Below are positions 9,115-17,012 of a stretch of DNA of 64,000 nucleotides, piece by piece (within the stretch, counting starts at the first letter, position 1; every line of letters starts with the position of its first letter). The position numbers and the translations under genes were made by a program. This stretch comes from DASWID01 sp049682815 (GTDB taxonomy: Bacteria > Desulfobacterota_D > UBA1144 > Nemesobacterales > CSP1-2): NCBI GenBank assembly GCA_049682815.1, contig JBAUII010000006.1, positions 11,132-75,131 of the forward strand, in the 5' to 3' direction. Below the pieces are notes generated by a model that was given only the letters and a program-made list of their open reading frames with translations, searched no databases and was not told the DNA's origin.

Positions 9115-9623
9115 GGCCTGATCAGGGTGTGGTTGGAATTTATAGCTATTTGGATACAACTATCGAAACTATAAAGAACCTTCGGACGGCTGGTTTTAAG
9201 AACTTTCGTGTTTTTTCACCATTCCCTTGTCATGAGTTAGAGGAGGTGCTTGATCAACCGGAGAGTATAGTTCGCTTCTTTACTTTGGGTGGTGCCTTGC
9301 TTGGCGCTATCTGTGGTTTTTCAATTACCATACTCACATCGACGGCTTGGCCGTTAAGTGTGAGCGCAAAACCCATAGTATCTATTCCTCCCTACATGAT
9401 TATCGTTTTCGAACTTACAGTCTTGATAGGGGCTCTTTCAACGTTGTTAGGTCTCCTGATAAATTCCCGATTGAGGCGTAACGTACCAAAGGGTGTTTAT
9501 GACTCGAGATTCTCAGAGGACAAGTTTGGGGTTGTTGTTGCTTGTTATAAGCATAATATACCGAAGGTGGAAGAGATTATGAAATCATCGGGAGCGGAAG
9601 AAATTCGACTCGAGGGTATATGA
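9111..9623 (+). CDS. actD: Alternative Complex III subunit ActD (DUF3341)
   Basis: ActD is a DUF3341 membrane protein of 170 residues found only with Alternative Complex III and related assemblies. It has an N-terminal soluble part with the typical GIYSYLDTTIETIKNLR start and an FSPFPCHELEEVL segment. Two transmembrane helices follow at about residues 60-85 and 98-122. It overlaps actC by four bases and is followed by actE. No catalytic cofactor is expected; the role is structural. Confidence 0.92.
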   Translation: MRPDQGVVGIYSYLDTTIETIKNLRTAGFKNFRVFSPFPCHELEEVLDQPESIVRFFTLGGALLGAICGFSITILTSTAWPLSVSAKPIVSIPPYMIIVFELTVLIGALSTLLGLLINSRLRRNVPKGVYDSRFSEDKFGVVVACYKHNIPKVEEIMKSSGAEEIRLEGI

Positions 9624-9656
9624 AATAGGTTATACGATGTTGGAGGTGATTCTGTT

Positions 9657-10172
9657 TTGTTTGGTCGTTTAATGATTTATTTCTTACCAATAGTCCTGCT
9701 GATCGTCGTTTCCGCTACAGGGCCAGCATTCGGCTGGCCATGGTCGACCGACATGATGTATCAACCCTCCATTAAGCCCTATGAAGAGCCACTTCCCTAT
9801 CCTGACCTGTCAATTACGAATAAAGGAATAAGGGTGGACCCGATAATCCCAAGAGAAGTGTTTGAAGAAATGACAGTGAATCCGGTTAGCCCCGATGGGG
9901 CTTCGCTCGAAAAAGGCGAGGTGCTTTTCAAGAACTTCTGTGCACCCTGTCATGGACCGGAGGGAAAGGGCGATGGTCCAGTGATAAAAAAGGGGTTTTA
10001 TCCCGTCAACCTTACGGCGCCACTTACCCAGGGCAGAACGGATGGATATATATATGCTTATATCAGGTTTGGTGGCAAGGTGATGATGCCAAGTTATCGT
10101 GAAAGCATCGGCGAACAGGACGCTTGGGAAATAGTAAATTATGTGAGAAAACTTCAGGGGAAACTCAAATAG
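9657..10172 (+). CDS. actE: Alternative Complex III subunit ActE, monoheme cytochrome c
   Basis: ActE is the monoheme cytochrome c subunit facing the periplasm. The heme site CAPCHGPEGKGDG lies at about residue 100 and VMMPSY holds the probable Met ligand. A hydrophobic leader covers about residues 6-26. The start is TTG at 9657, chosen because GGAGGTGA at 9642-9649 lies at good spacing; an ATG at 9672 is the alternative. The sequence between leader and heme is Pro-rich, as in other ActE proteins. It follows actD by 33 nt. Confidence 0.92.
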   Translation: MFGRLMIYFLPIVLLIVVSATGPAFGWPWSTDMMYQPSIKPYEEPLPYPDLSITNKGIRVDPIIPREVFEEMTVNPVSPDGASLEKGEVLFKNFCAPCHGPEGKGDGPVIKKGFYPVNLTAPLTQGRTDGYIYAYIRFGGKVMMPSYRESIGEQDAWEIVNYVRKLQGKLK

Positions 10173-10195
10173 CGTAGAGGAGATTTTTGTAATAA

Positions 10196-11449
10196 ATGGA
10201 TGATCTAATAAGAAAAGATGTGTTATCCAGGAGGCTTCAAACTCCAAAGTCGGTCATATTAATACTCTTGCTCCTGGTGATCATAGGAATAGCGGCCTTT
10301 CTCTCGCGGATATTGGGTCCAGATCCAGACGGCGCATGGCGGATTTATCTCGTTAATTTCCTGTTTTGGACTGGAGTTGCACAGGCCGGAATAATCTTTT
10401 CATGTGCACTTCGTATAACAAACGCCAGATGGGGAAGGCCTCTGATTCGAATTAGCGAGGGTTTTGGTTCATTTATTCCAGTTTCTTTCATCTTATTGAT
10501 TATCTTGTTTATAGGCAAGGATCATATACTTCCTTATGCAACCGAGCTTTATCACCCTCCCAAAGATATTTGGCTTAACATCCCCTTTGTCGTATCCCGG
10601 AATCTTGGCGGATTCTTTGTTCTGATAATCCTTAGTTTGTTCTATGTCTACTATTCATTGAGGATGGATCTGGGTGGGTTTGGAGATAAGCTCGATGGTA
10701 TAAGTTCGTGGATAGCTTCTGGTTGGCAGGGTGATGATGAGAGGGATAAGATCTGGCCTAAAATTAAAAAACTAGCCCCAGCAGTAGTCCTGGTTTATGC
10801 AGTTGTATTCAGCCTTTTTGCGTGGGACCTTATGATGTCCCTTGATCCTGAGTGGTATAGCACCCTTTTTGGGCCCTTTTATTTTGTTGGGAACTTTGTG
10901 GCCGCCATCGGTGGAACCATAATCATTTCTTCATTTGTCAGAAAGTATTCTGGTCTTCAGGCCTATATCACGAGATTTCAGTACCATGACATGGGGAAAC
11001 TGCTATTGGGCTTCTCCCTATTCTGGGTATATCTGTTCTTTTCTCAATTTCTACCAATTTGGTATGGTAATATGCCCGAAGAAGCGGGATTTGTTTACCA
11101 GCGCGCACGTGTTGAGCCATTCACGACCTTCGGATGGGTTGTTCTATCGTGTTGTTTTATATTCCCTTTTATAACGCTGTTTTCAAAGACAAACAAGATT
11201 GTTATACCCATTCTTGTTTTTATAGCGTCTGTTTCATTTATCGGCTTTTGGCTGGTTGAATACATCCTCGTGATTCCATCCTTTACGGATGATATAACCT
11301 TCGGATTGACCCAGATTCTAATCACACTCGGCTTCCTTTCCGGTTTCCTTCTCACATTCCTTTGGTTTGCAAGGTCTTTTCCAATAATTCCCTTTGGGGA
11401 TCCTTATTTTATTGGCAAGGCCGATTCACATAATTCTGGAGGACATTGA
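10196..11449 (+). CDS. actF: Alternative Complex III subunit ActF, NrfD-like membrane protein
   Basis: ActF is the second NrfD-like integral membrane subunit, related to ActC, with about ten hydrophobic segments in 417 residues. The early WRIYLVNFLFWTGVAQAGII and the SLFAWDLMMSLDPEWYSTLFG motif around the middle are typical of ActF. It follows actE by 23 nt. The TGA overlaps the ATG of a 46-codon membrane peptide gene. In characterised complexes ActC and ActF form the membrane core, and ion translocation has been proposed to run through it. Confidence 0.93.
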   Translation: MDDLIRKDVLSRRLQTPKSVILILLLLVIIGIAAFLSRILGPDPDGAWRIYLVNFLFWTGVAQAGIIFSCALRITNARWGRPLIRISEGFGSFIPVSFILLIILFIGKDHILPYATELYHPPKDIWLNIPFVVSRNLGGFFVLIILSLFYVYYSLRMDLGGFGDKLDGISSWIASGWQGDDERDKIWPKIKKLAPAVVLVYAVVFSLFAWDLMMSLDPEWYSTLFGPFYFVGNFVAAIGGTIIISSFVRKYSGLQAYITRFQYHDMGKLLLGFSLFWVYLFFSQFLPIWYGNMPEEAGFVYQRARVEPFTTFGWVVLSCCFIFPFITLFSKTNKIVIPILVFIASVSFIGFWLVEYILVIPSFTDDITFGLTQILITLGFLSGFLLTFLWFARSFPIIPFGDPYFIGKADSHNSGGH

Positions 11450-11589
11450 TGGAAGAGCATATTGACGTTGTTACTCAAATTGTTGTCGCGGTACTTTGTA
11501 TTGCGATTTTAGGAGCAATTTCAACTGTTGCGGTGGTTGCGCTATTCGGACCCATTATCGCGCCTTTAATGAACTATCTCCCCTGGTAG
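11449..11589 (+). CDS. Single-helix membrane peptide at the end of the act operon
   Basis: This is a 46-residue ORF that starts in the last base of the actF stop (TGATG overlap), with GGAGG just upstream. The product has a short acidic start (MEEHIDVV) and one hydrophobic helix of about 30 residues ending in PLMNYLPW. Its position and coupling suggest a small accessory subunit of Alternative Complex III. Small single-helix subunits are known in purified complexes of this class, but I cannot identify this peptide with one by sequence. It could alternatively belong to a lost terminal-oxidase gene set that often follows act operons. Confidence 0.65.
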   Translation: MEEHIDVVTQIVVAVLCIAILGAISTVAVVALFGPIIAPLMNYLPW

Positions 11590-11646
11590 GGTTGGTCAAT
11601 CCTCTCAAACCTTAATTGAACGTGCTTTATGGTGTAATATACAATG

Positions 11647-11674
11647 GTAGAGACGCAAAATGTTGCGTCTCTAC
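11647..11674. repeat. 28-bp perfect palindrome, copy 1
   Basis: GTAGAGACGCAA and TTGCGTCTCTAC flank a 4-nt AATG loop. An identical stem with a GATC loop occurs at 11952-11979, so the two copies bracket the transposase remnant between them. Confidence 0.85.
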
Positions 11675-11747
11675 CTGGTATGAATTAATGGAATTTTATA
11701 AAAATAAATATCGGATCTCACAGAATTATCATCATCAATGTAGGGGC

Positions 11748-11820
11748 GAATCTTGCATTCGCCCTGATTATTCAATCGGCGATCACGAGGCGGGCGATCA
11801 CAAGGATCGCCCCTACTGGT
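11748..11820. repeat. Imperfect palindromic repeat with GTAGGGGCGA ends
   Basis: The segment begins near GTAGGGGCGAAT and ends near GATCGCCCCTAC, with inner copies of GCGATCACGAGGCGGGCGATCA. The ends are inverted copies of each other. It sits just upstream of the transposase remnant and is probably part of the same mobile or REP-like cluster. Confidence 0.55.
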
Positions 11821-11826
11821 AGATTG

Positions 11827-11946
11827 TGGCAACGTAATTATTACGAACACATTATACGCAATGAGGGCGATTTAAATGAGATACGCGAATATATCGTCGC
11901 CAATCCTTTGAATTGGGAGAAAGACGAAGAAAATAAGGAAAAATAA
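11827..11946 (+). pseudogene. C-terminal remnant of a REP-associated tyrosine transposase
   Basis: The frame encodes WQRNYYEHIIRNEGDLN, EIREYIVANP and LNWEKDEENKEK before TAA, the usual tail of REP-associated Y1 transposases (xWQRxYYEHIIR...YIxxNPxxW). There is no upstream continuation in any frame; the catalytic HUH part has been lost. The two 28-bp palindromes flank it, as REP sequences flank such transposases. It differs from the DnaA-tailed transposase at 27661 and represents a second subfamily. Confidence 0.75.
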
Positions 11947-11951
11947 AATAC

Positions 11952-11979
11952 GTAGAGACGCAAGATCTTGCGTCTCTAC
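11952..11979. repeat. 28-bp perfect palindrome, copy 2, beside a ribosome binding site
   Basis: The same GTAGAGACGCAA/TTGCGTCTCTAC stem as copy 1 surrounds a GATC loop. It ends six bases before the AAGGAGG of the crotonase gene, so the mRNA would carry a stable hairpin directly upstream of its ribosome binding site. Confidence 0.85.
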
Positions 11980-11997
11980 AGAACCAAGGAGGTCAAA

Positions 11998-12846
11998 ATG
12001 GCAAAAGCTAAAGCATCAAAGTCGGCACAAAAAGAAAGAACTTCCAAGAAGAAGGGCTCATCCCTTAAATTTGAAAACATTCTCTATGAGAAGAAAAAGC
12101 GCATAGCGCGCGTCACGATTAACCGTGCCGAGGTCAGAAATGCACTCAATTCTGCGACTAGAGAGGAGCTTGCAATCGCCATCGAGGATGCGTGGGTAGA
12201 CGATAATATTGGAGTAATAGTTCTCACGGGGGCAGGGGATAAGGCATTTTCGGCCGGTGGCGATCTGTCCTGGATTGTTGATCCTAAAAAGAAGGTTGAC
12301 GCAAAGTTCATGCTCGTTCACTACCGGCTTGCGAATGCAATGAGGAATTGCGGGAAGCCGATTATTGCCAGGGTTAATGGTTATTGTGTCGGTGGCGGGA
12401 ATGAGCTTAACATGCTATGCGACCTGACAATCGCATCTGAGGATTCGATCTTTGCGCAAGCTGGTCCTTTGGTGGGTAGTGCCCCTATATGGTATGGATT
12501 GCAGCAGCTCCAACATTGCGTTGGTGACAAAAAAGCCAGAGAGGTTGTTTATCTATGTAATCGATATTCCGCCAAAGAGGCTATGGAAATGGGTTGGGTA
12601 AATACGGTTGTTCCAAAGGAAAAGCTCGACGAGGAGGTTGATACCTGGTGCGAGAGATTGCTTCAGATGAGCAGGCAGTCGTTAAGGATCGCGAAGTTTC
12701 AGATTAACTTTGCCTCTGATATGGCGCACGCTCAAATCACACACGGTCTGGAGCTCGCGAGATTCTTTATGAAGGCTCCAGAGATGGTCGAGGGGGCAAA
12801 AGCGTTCTTGGAGAAGCGCAAGCCGGATTTCTGGAACGTCGACTAG
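11998..12846 (+). CDS. Enoyl-CoA hydratase/isomerase family protein, MenB-like
   Basis: This is a crotonase-fold enzyme acting on acyl-CoA thioesters. The oxyanion-hole segments AFSAGGDLSWI and NGYCVGGGNELNMLCDLTIA are intact. The stretch AQAGPLVGSAPIWYG, VGDKKAREVVYLCNRYSA and MGWVNTVVP resembles naphthoyl-CoA synthase (MenB) more than fatty-acid hydratases. No other men gene is near, so the assignment stays at family level. AAGGAGG at 11985-11991 fixes the ATG at 11998; an upstream frame-open ATG lies inside a palindrome and is unlikely. The first 25 residues are a Lys/Ser-rich tail. Confidence 0.85.
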   Translation: MAKAKASKSAQKERTSKKKGSSLKFENILYEKKKRIARVTINRAEVRNALNSATREELAIAIEDAWVDDNIGVIVLTGAGDKAFSAGGDLSWIVDPKKKVDAKFMLVHYRLANAMRNCGKPIIARVNGYCVGGGNELNMLCDLTIASEDSIFAQAGPLVGSAPIWYGLQQLQHCVGDKKAREVVYLCNRYSAKEAMEMGWVNTVVPKEKLDEEVDTWCERLLQMSRQSLRIAKFQINFASDMAHAQITHGLELARFFMKAPEMVEGAKAFLEKRKPDFWNVD

Positions 12847-12858
12847 TGAATAAATTCA

Positions 12859-13020
12859 GATCCATGATACATGATCCAGGATGCAAGATTAAAGACGAAC
12901 GACAAAGTAGATCGTAATCCTTTATTCCTTATCCTGTCTTCCGTCTCCTGTCTTCCGTCTCCCGTCTTCTCATCCTGCATCGTGCATCGTGCATCCTGCA
13001 TCCTGTATCATGCATCATTC
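12859..13020. repeat. Inverted arrays of degenerate 7-bp tandem repeats (locus 2)
   Basis: A short left arm (12859-12889) has GATCCAT/GATACAT/GGATGCA units. A long right arm (12930-13020) first runs as TCCTGTC/TTCCGTC units and then as TCCTGCA/TCGTGCA units. It lies in the convergent gap between the crotonase gene and the LLM oxidoreductase and reaches into the stop-codon region of the latter. Confidence 0.8.
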
Positions 13021-13951
13021 ATTTGAATGCCGACATCACTTCTTTAGCAAACAAGCGTAGCGTAGCAGGGTTCATATAGTCTGAAAAGAATATTGTGTAC
13101 TTGCTTATTCCTCTTTTGGCGTTATCTTCGATCTTTTCTATACACTTGTCCGGGGTTCCTATAATCCCAAATTTTTCAATATCTCCGAAGAATCCATATC
13201 TTTTTTTGGCAATCGGGATTTTTTCTTCTAGCTCCTTTTTATCATTAGCAACTACGCAGATTGTCTGCTGAGATATCTTAATGCTATTTATATCCCGACC
13301 CATGTCAGAGCAGTGTTTCGTCAGTGCCGCAAGCTTACGATCATACTCAAGGGCATTTGTGCCAGGGCAATTCCACTCATCTGCCAGCTCAGCAGCGGCA
13401 CGAAGTAAATACTTCTCGCCTCCACCGCCAATTATGATAGGGGGATGGGGTTTTTGGATGGGTTTTGGGTTGCAATATGCATCAACGATTTGATAGTGTT
13501 TACCGCGGAATGTGGCTTTTTCTTCTGTCCACATGGATCTTATTATCGTTAGCGATTCATTCATTTGTTCTATCCTAGTTTTCGTATCGGGGAAGTCATA
13601 ACCGTAGGCTTCGTATTCGGGCTCAAACCAACCGGCTCCAACTGCGAACTCCAATCTGCCTTTACTGATGACATCGAGAGTCGATGCCATCTTAGCGAGA
13701 AGAGGAGGATGTCTAAATGAGTTGCATAGTACCAGGGTCCCGATTCTCACCTGTGAGGTAACGGTTGAGAGAGCGGACATCATGGTCCATGCCTCATAGA
13801 TATCCAGGTCTATGGCTCCCATTCCGAGGATGTGGTCAAAGAACCAAATCGAGTGGAAACCGAGCTGATCACACAGCTCGGCAGCCTCTCTGATTTTTGA
13901 GAAATCAATTTTCTGCTGTCGCAGCATAACTCCGAAATCAATTTTAGCCAT
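13019..13951 (-). CDS. LLM-class flavin-dependent oxidoreductase, F420-type family
   Basis: This is a luciferase-like monooxygenase-fold protein of 310 residues, a TIM barrel that uses FMN or coenzyme F420. Typical features are FHSIWFFDHILGMG, the TLVLCNSFRHPPLLAKMAST strand, GRLEFAVGAGWFEPEYEAYG, and KPIQKPHPPIIIGGGGEKYLLR. This combination resembles the F420-dependent subfamily more than alkanal monooxygenases. The substrate is unknown. It is convergent with the crotonase and stands alone. Confidence 0.85.
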   Translation of the reverse strand: MAKIDFGVMLRQQKIDFSKIREAAELCDQLGFHSIWFFDHILGMGAIDLDIYEAWTMMSALSTVTSQVRIGTLVLCNSFRHPPLLAKMASTLDVISKGRLEFAVGAGWFEPEYEAYGYDFPDTKTRIEQMNESLTIIRSMWTEEKATFRGKHYQIVDAYCNPKPIQKPHPPIIIGGGGEKYLLRAAAELADEWNCPGTNALEYDRKLAALTKHCSDMGRDINSIKISQQTICVVANDKKELEEKIPIAKKRYGFFGDIEKFGIIGTPDKCIEKIEDNAKRGISKYTIFFSDYMNPATLRLFAKEVMSAFK

Positions 13952-14102
13952 CTTAAGTCACCCTTTCCTTTATGCTAGTTGACGAAACCTTTCACTTTAA
14001 CAGAGTGATACAGTTCGATCAACATCTCGCGTAAAATGGGTCAACATAAGAGTTTGACACATTGAAGAATATGGATTAATTTTACAGGCTATTCGTTCTG
14101 AA

Positions 14103-14840
14103 ATGGGAGAGAGTATGAACAAAAAGGATCATTTGAAAAAAGCTTTGTCGCCCCTTTCTATAATGTTTGGTATCCGTCATTTTAAAATCCTGATTGCCTT
14201 GTTTTTAGTCCCGGTTTTCGTCTTTGTCCTGGGTTGTGAAAGAAGTGGATCGGATAAACGTGAGCCGGAACAGGGTAAGCAGGGGCAGGAAGCAAAGGTA
14301 GAGAATAGCACAGAAACTGTTAATTCTAAGGGAGGTAATCCTATGGTACTCATGTCTACGTCAATGGGCGATATTAAGATAGAACTCTATCCTGCCAAGG
14401 CGCCTGTCACGGTTGAGAATTTTCTGGGCTATGTAAGGGACGGCTTTTATGATGGAACAATATTTCATCGCGTAATCCCAGGATTCATGATTCAGGGTGG
14501 CGGTTTTACCCCTGATATGAATCAGAAGCCCACAAAAGAATCGATTAAAAACGAAGCGGATAATGGGCTTAAGAATGACAAGGGCACCATTGCAATGGCG
14601 CGGACAAATGTTGTTGACAGCGCAACTTCACAGTTTTTTATAAATGAGGCGAGCAACGATTTTCTGAACCATGGCTCAAGAGACTTTGGTTATGCCGTGT
14701 TTGGAAAGGTTGTTGAAGGAATGGATGTCGTTGATAAGATTGCCGTGGCGAAGACCGGATCAGTGGGGATGTTTCAGGACGTGCCAAAAGAGTCGATCGT
14801 AATAGAGTCTGTAAAGGTCTTAGGACCCGAGGCCCAATAA
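14103..14840 (+). CDS. Cyclophilin-type peptidyl-prolyl isomerase, lipoprotein
   Basis: The C-terminal 165 residues are a bacterial cyclophilin that catalyses proline cis-trans isomerisation in protein folding. TIFHRVIPGFMIQGG and SQFFINEASNDFLN are the active-site motifs. The N-terminus has a basic region, a hydrophobic helix and the lipobox VLGC at about residue 48, so the mature enzyme is a periplasmic lipoprotein with a charged linker of about 45 residues. The leader before the lipobox is unusually long; a second ATG at 14115 would shorten it slightly. It precedes purM by 45 nt. Confidence 0.9.
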   Translation: MGESMNKKDHLKKALSPLSIMFGIRHFKILIALFLVPVFVFVLGCERSGSDKREPEQGKQGQEAKVENSTETVNSKGGNPMVLMSTSMGDIKIELYPAKAPVTVENFLGYVRDGFYDGTIFHRVIPGFMIQGGGFTPDMNQKPTKESIKNEADNGLKNDKGTIAMARTNVVDSATSQFFINEASNDFLNHGSRDFGYAVFGKVVEGMDVVDKIAVAKTGSVGMFQDVPKESIVIESVKVLGPEAQ

Positions 14841-14885
14841 TCTGCCTAGATTAATGGGTCTCGTTACGCGATTTCCCAGTCAATC

Positions 14886-15926
14886 ATGGCTAAACTTACA
14901 TATAAGATAGCGGGCGTCGACATCGATGCCGGAAACGCTTTTGTCGAGTTAATTAAGCCACTTGCTAAGAAGACGTATAAATCCAATGTTATTGGGAAGA
15001 TTGGCGATTTTTCAGGATCATACGTCTTCCCGATAGATAAGTATAGAAAGCCCGTTTTGGTTGCTTCGGCCGATGGCGTAGGCACAAAACTAAAAATAGC
15101 CATCATGGCGCAGACGCTTGATACCATAGGGCTTGATCTTGTGGCTATGAATGTAAATGACTTGGTTACTTGTGGTGCAGAGCCGCTGTTCTTCCTCGAT
15201 TATCTTGCTACTTCCAAGCTAAATCCAAAGCATGGTGTGGAAATCATAAAGGGGGTTGTCAAGGGTTGTAAGGAGGCGGGATGCGTACTTCTTGGTGGCG
15301 AAACCGCGGAGATGCCCGGCTTTTATAAGAAGGGTGATTTTGATCTTGCGGGGTTTGCAGTTGGGGTAGTGGAGAATGATAAACGGATTGATGGTTCGAG
15401 GGTTCGGCCGGGAGATGTGCTAATTGGACTCTCGTCAAACGGGCTCCACTCCAACGGTTATTCACTGGCCAGGAAGATCTTATTTGAGAAAAAGAAGTTT
15501 AAGTTAACAGATAGAATCAGTCCTTTAAAAAACACGATTGGAGATGAGCTTCTAAAACCGACCAGGATTTATGTAAAGACTATACTAAACCTTAAAAATA
15601 ATTTCGATATTCATGCCATAGCGCATATAACTGGAGGCGGACTCGTCGAAAACATACCGAGGGTAATTCCCAGAAATTGCGAGGTCGTTATAGATTCCAC
15701 GCTTTGGGAACTACCTCCTGTTTTCTATCTAATCAAGTTGTATAGCGGAATTGAAAAGGATGAAATGTTTAGAACGTTTAACTGCGGGATAGGAATGGCA
15801 TTGGTTGTTTCAAAGGTTGATGCTGACAAAATTTTAGGAAGGATAAATAAACTAAAAGAAAAAGCAATGATAATCGGCGAGGTCGTAAGAAAAAAAAGAG
15901 GTAAGCCCGCGGTTGTTATAACCTAA
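14886..15926 (+). CDS. purM: Phosphoribosylformylglycinamidine cyclo-ligase
   Basis: PurM (AIR synthetase) makes aminoimidazole ribotide from FGAM with ATP, the fifth step of purine synthesis. The family motifs are DGVGTKLKIA, DLVAMNVNDLVTCGAEPLFFLDY, LLGGETAEMPGFY and LSSNGLHSNGYSLAR. ITGGGLVENIPR lies in the C-terminal half. The length of 346 residues is normal. The start in GVDIDAGNAFVELIKPL matches the family N-terminus. The purine genes purS and purQ lie 44 kb away. Confidence 0.95.
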   Translation: MAKLTYKIAGVDIDAGNAFVELIKPLAKKTYKSNVIGKIGDFSGSYVFPIDKYRKPVLVASADGVGTKLKIAIMAQTLDTIGLDLVAMNVNDLVTCGAEPLFFLDYLATSKLNPKHGVEIIKGVVKGCKEAGCVLLGGETAEMPGFYKKGDFDLAGFAVGVVENDKRIDGSRVRPGDVLIGLSSNGLHSNGYSLARKILFEKKKFKLTDRISPLKNTIGDELLKPTRIYVKTILNLKNNFDIHAIAHITGGGLVENIPRVIPRNCEVVIDSTLWELPPVFYLIKLYSGIEKDEMFRTFNCGIGMALVVSKVDADKILGRINKLKEKAMIIGEVVRKKRGKPAVVIT

Positions 15927-15937
15927 AGAGTGTAGAT

Positions 15938-16083
15938 GGGGGTCAGGCTTTGTTTATTTGCTTATTGTTGATCAAGTTCTTTTATCTTGTGCCTCATTTG
16001 TTCTTGTAATCCCACATCTTGTCGAATCTCTTCCTTTGTTTAACCAACTCCGATATTAAGCAAATAAACAAAGCCTGACCCCC
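15938..16083 (-). mobile_element. Miniature derivative of the DnaA-tailed Y1 transposon (copy 1)
   Basis: The element begins GGGGGTCAGGCTTTG and ends CAAAGCCTGACCCCC, with terminal inverted repeats of about 28 bp. Its interior, read on the minus strand, is the decayed end of the transposase gene: IGVG, stop, TKEEIRQDVGLQEQMRHK and KELDQQ, aligning with the tail of the transposase at 27661. It is therefore an internal deletion derivative, mobilisable only in trans. A 13-bp GACCCCCATTATT segment at its right edge is repeated immediately outside. Confidence 0.8.
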
Positions 16084-16103
16084 ATTATTTTGACCCCCAT
16101 TAT

Positions 16104-17012
16104 TTATCTAATACTCCATCCAAAGCTGTATCTGAATATCGCCCTTATATTTAATCTTTCCAATTGCCAGCTTTGCGGAAATGGACTGAAAGGTGCGGCT
16201 ACCCTTATTGCCCTTATGGCCTCGTCATCCAGTCGCCTGAAGCCCGATGTATCTAATAATTTTACTTCTTCAAGATATCCGTCGCTTCTGATCGTGAATA
16301 CGAGCAGTAGCTCTCCCTGTTCTCCCCTCATGCGAGATGCTTCGGGGTAATTCCAGACTCCCTCGATTTGCCTTTTGAGCTTTAGGAAATAGGAAAGGTA
16401 CCTGAATTCTGTTGTGTTTAAGTCAACGGTATCCTCTTTCTTATTTATATCCCGGGCACCAAAAAAATCCCTAGAGCTCTTTTGCTCTTGTGCGAATTGG
16501 CTTGGTGAAGAATTAAAAAGCTGTTCTTTGGAAATCTCAGGCGTTTCGTTTTTTTCTAACTCCTTTTTGGGCATCTCCGATTCCTTTAATACCTCTTTAG
16601 GAGCAGATGCAATCTTCGTCGGTTTTTTCCTGGGCTCTTGTTTTTTTGGTTTTTCTTGTTTTTTCTCTACCTGTGGTTGCTTCCGCTGTGGCTGGGGTAT
16701 TTGGGCGGTGCTTCCCCTTTTTGTGAAATCATCCCTGGTTTTTTCCTCAACTGCTTCGTGCGATCTTTCGGCTAAGCGTTTTAACTCCTTTGGTGGTTTG
16801 GTCTCCTTTTCCTTCGGTACAGGTAATTCGGTTATTTCGATGAACTTAGGTTTTTCTTTCAGGGCTTGTGCTTGTTTATCTTGTATGTAGACCTGGGAGA
16901 TAGATACAATCAGAAAAATGAGGATATGAAGGAGGATAGATACTATAATGAAAGTTATAGTTAATCTTTTCGAACGCCTCCCACTCGAGCGCTTTTTGTC
17001 GACAGAATTCAC
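16104..17012 (-). CDS. TonB-like energy transducer / TonB C-terminal domain protein
   Basis: The protein has a cytoplasmic Lys/Arg-rich start, one transmembrane helix at about residues 18-39, a long Pro/Lys/Glu-rich linker (about 45-190), and a TonB C-terminal domain (about 215-300). The domain contains GVWNYPEASRMRGEQGELLL, LLDTSGFRRLDDEAIRAI and AAPFSPFP, typical of TonB family proteins. It would span the periplasm and link inner-membrane energy to outer-membrane receptors or, as in TolA-like variants, stabilise the envelope. No exbB, exbD or receptor gene is in the window. Confidence 0.88.
   Translation of the reverse strand: MNSVDKKRSSGRRSKRLTITFIIVSILLHILIFLIVSISQVYIQDKQAQALKEKPKFIEITELPVPKEKETKPPKELKRLAERSHEAVEEKTRDDFTKRGSTAQIPQPQRKQPQVEKKQEKPKKQEPRKKPTKIASAPKEVLKESEMPKKELEKNETPEISKEQLFNSSPSQFAQEQKSSRDFFGARDINKKEDTVDLNTTEFRYLSYFLKLKRQIEGVWNYPEASRMRGEQGELLLVFTIRSDGYLEEVKLLDTSGFRRLDDEAIRAIRVAAPFSPFPQSWQLERLNIRAIFRYSFGWSIR

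Noticed and set aside
11616..11822. 68-residue ORF on the plus strand
   Set aside because: It runs through the palindrome and repeat sequences and has no coding character.
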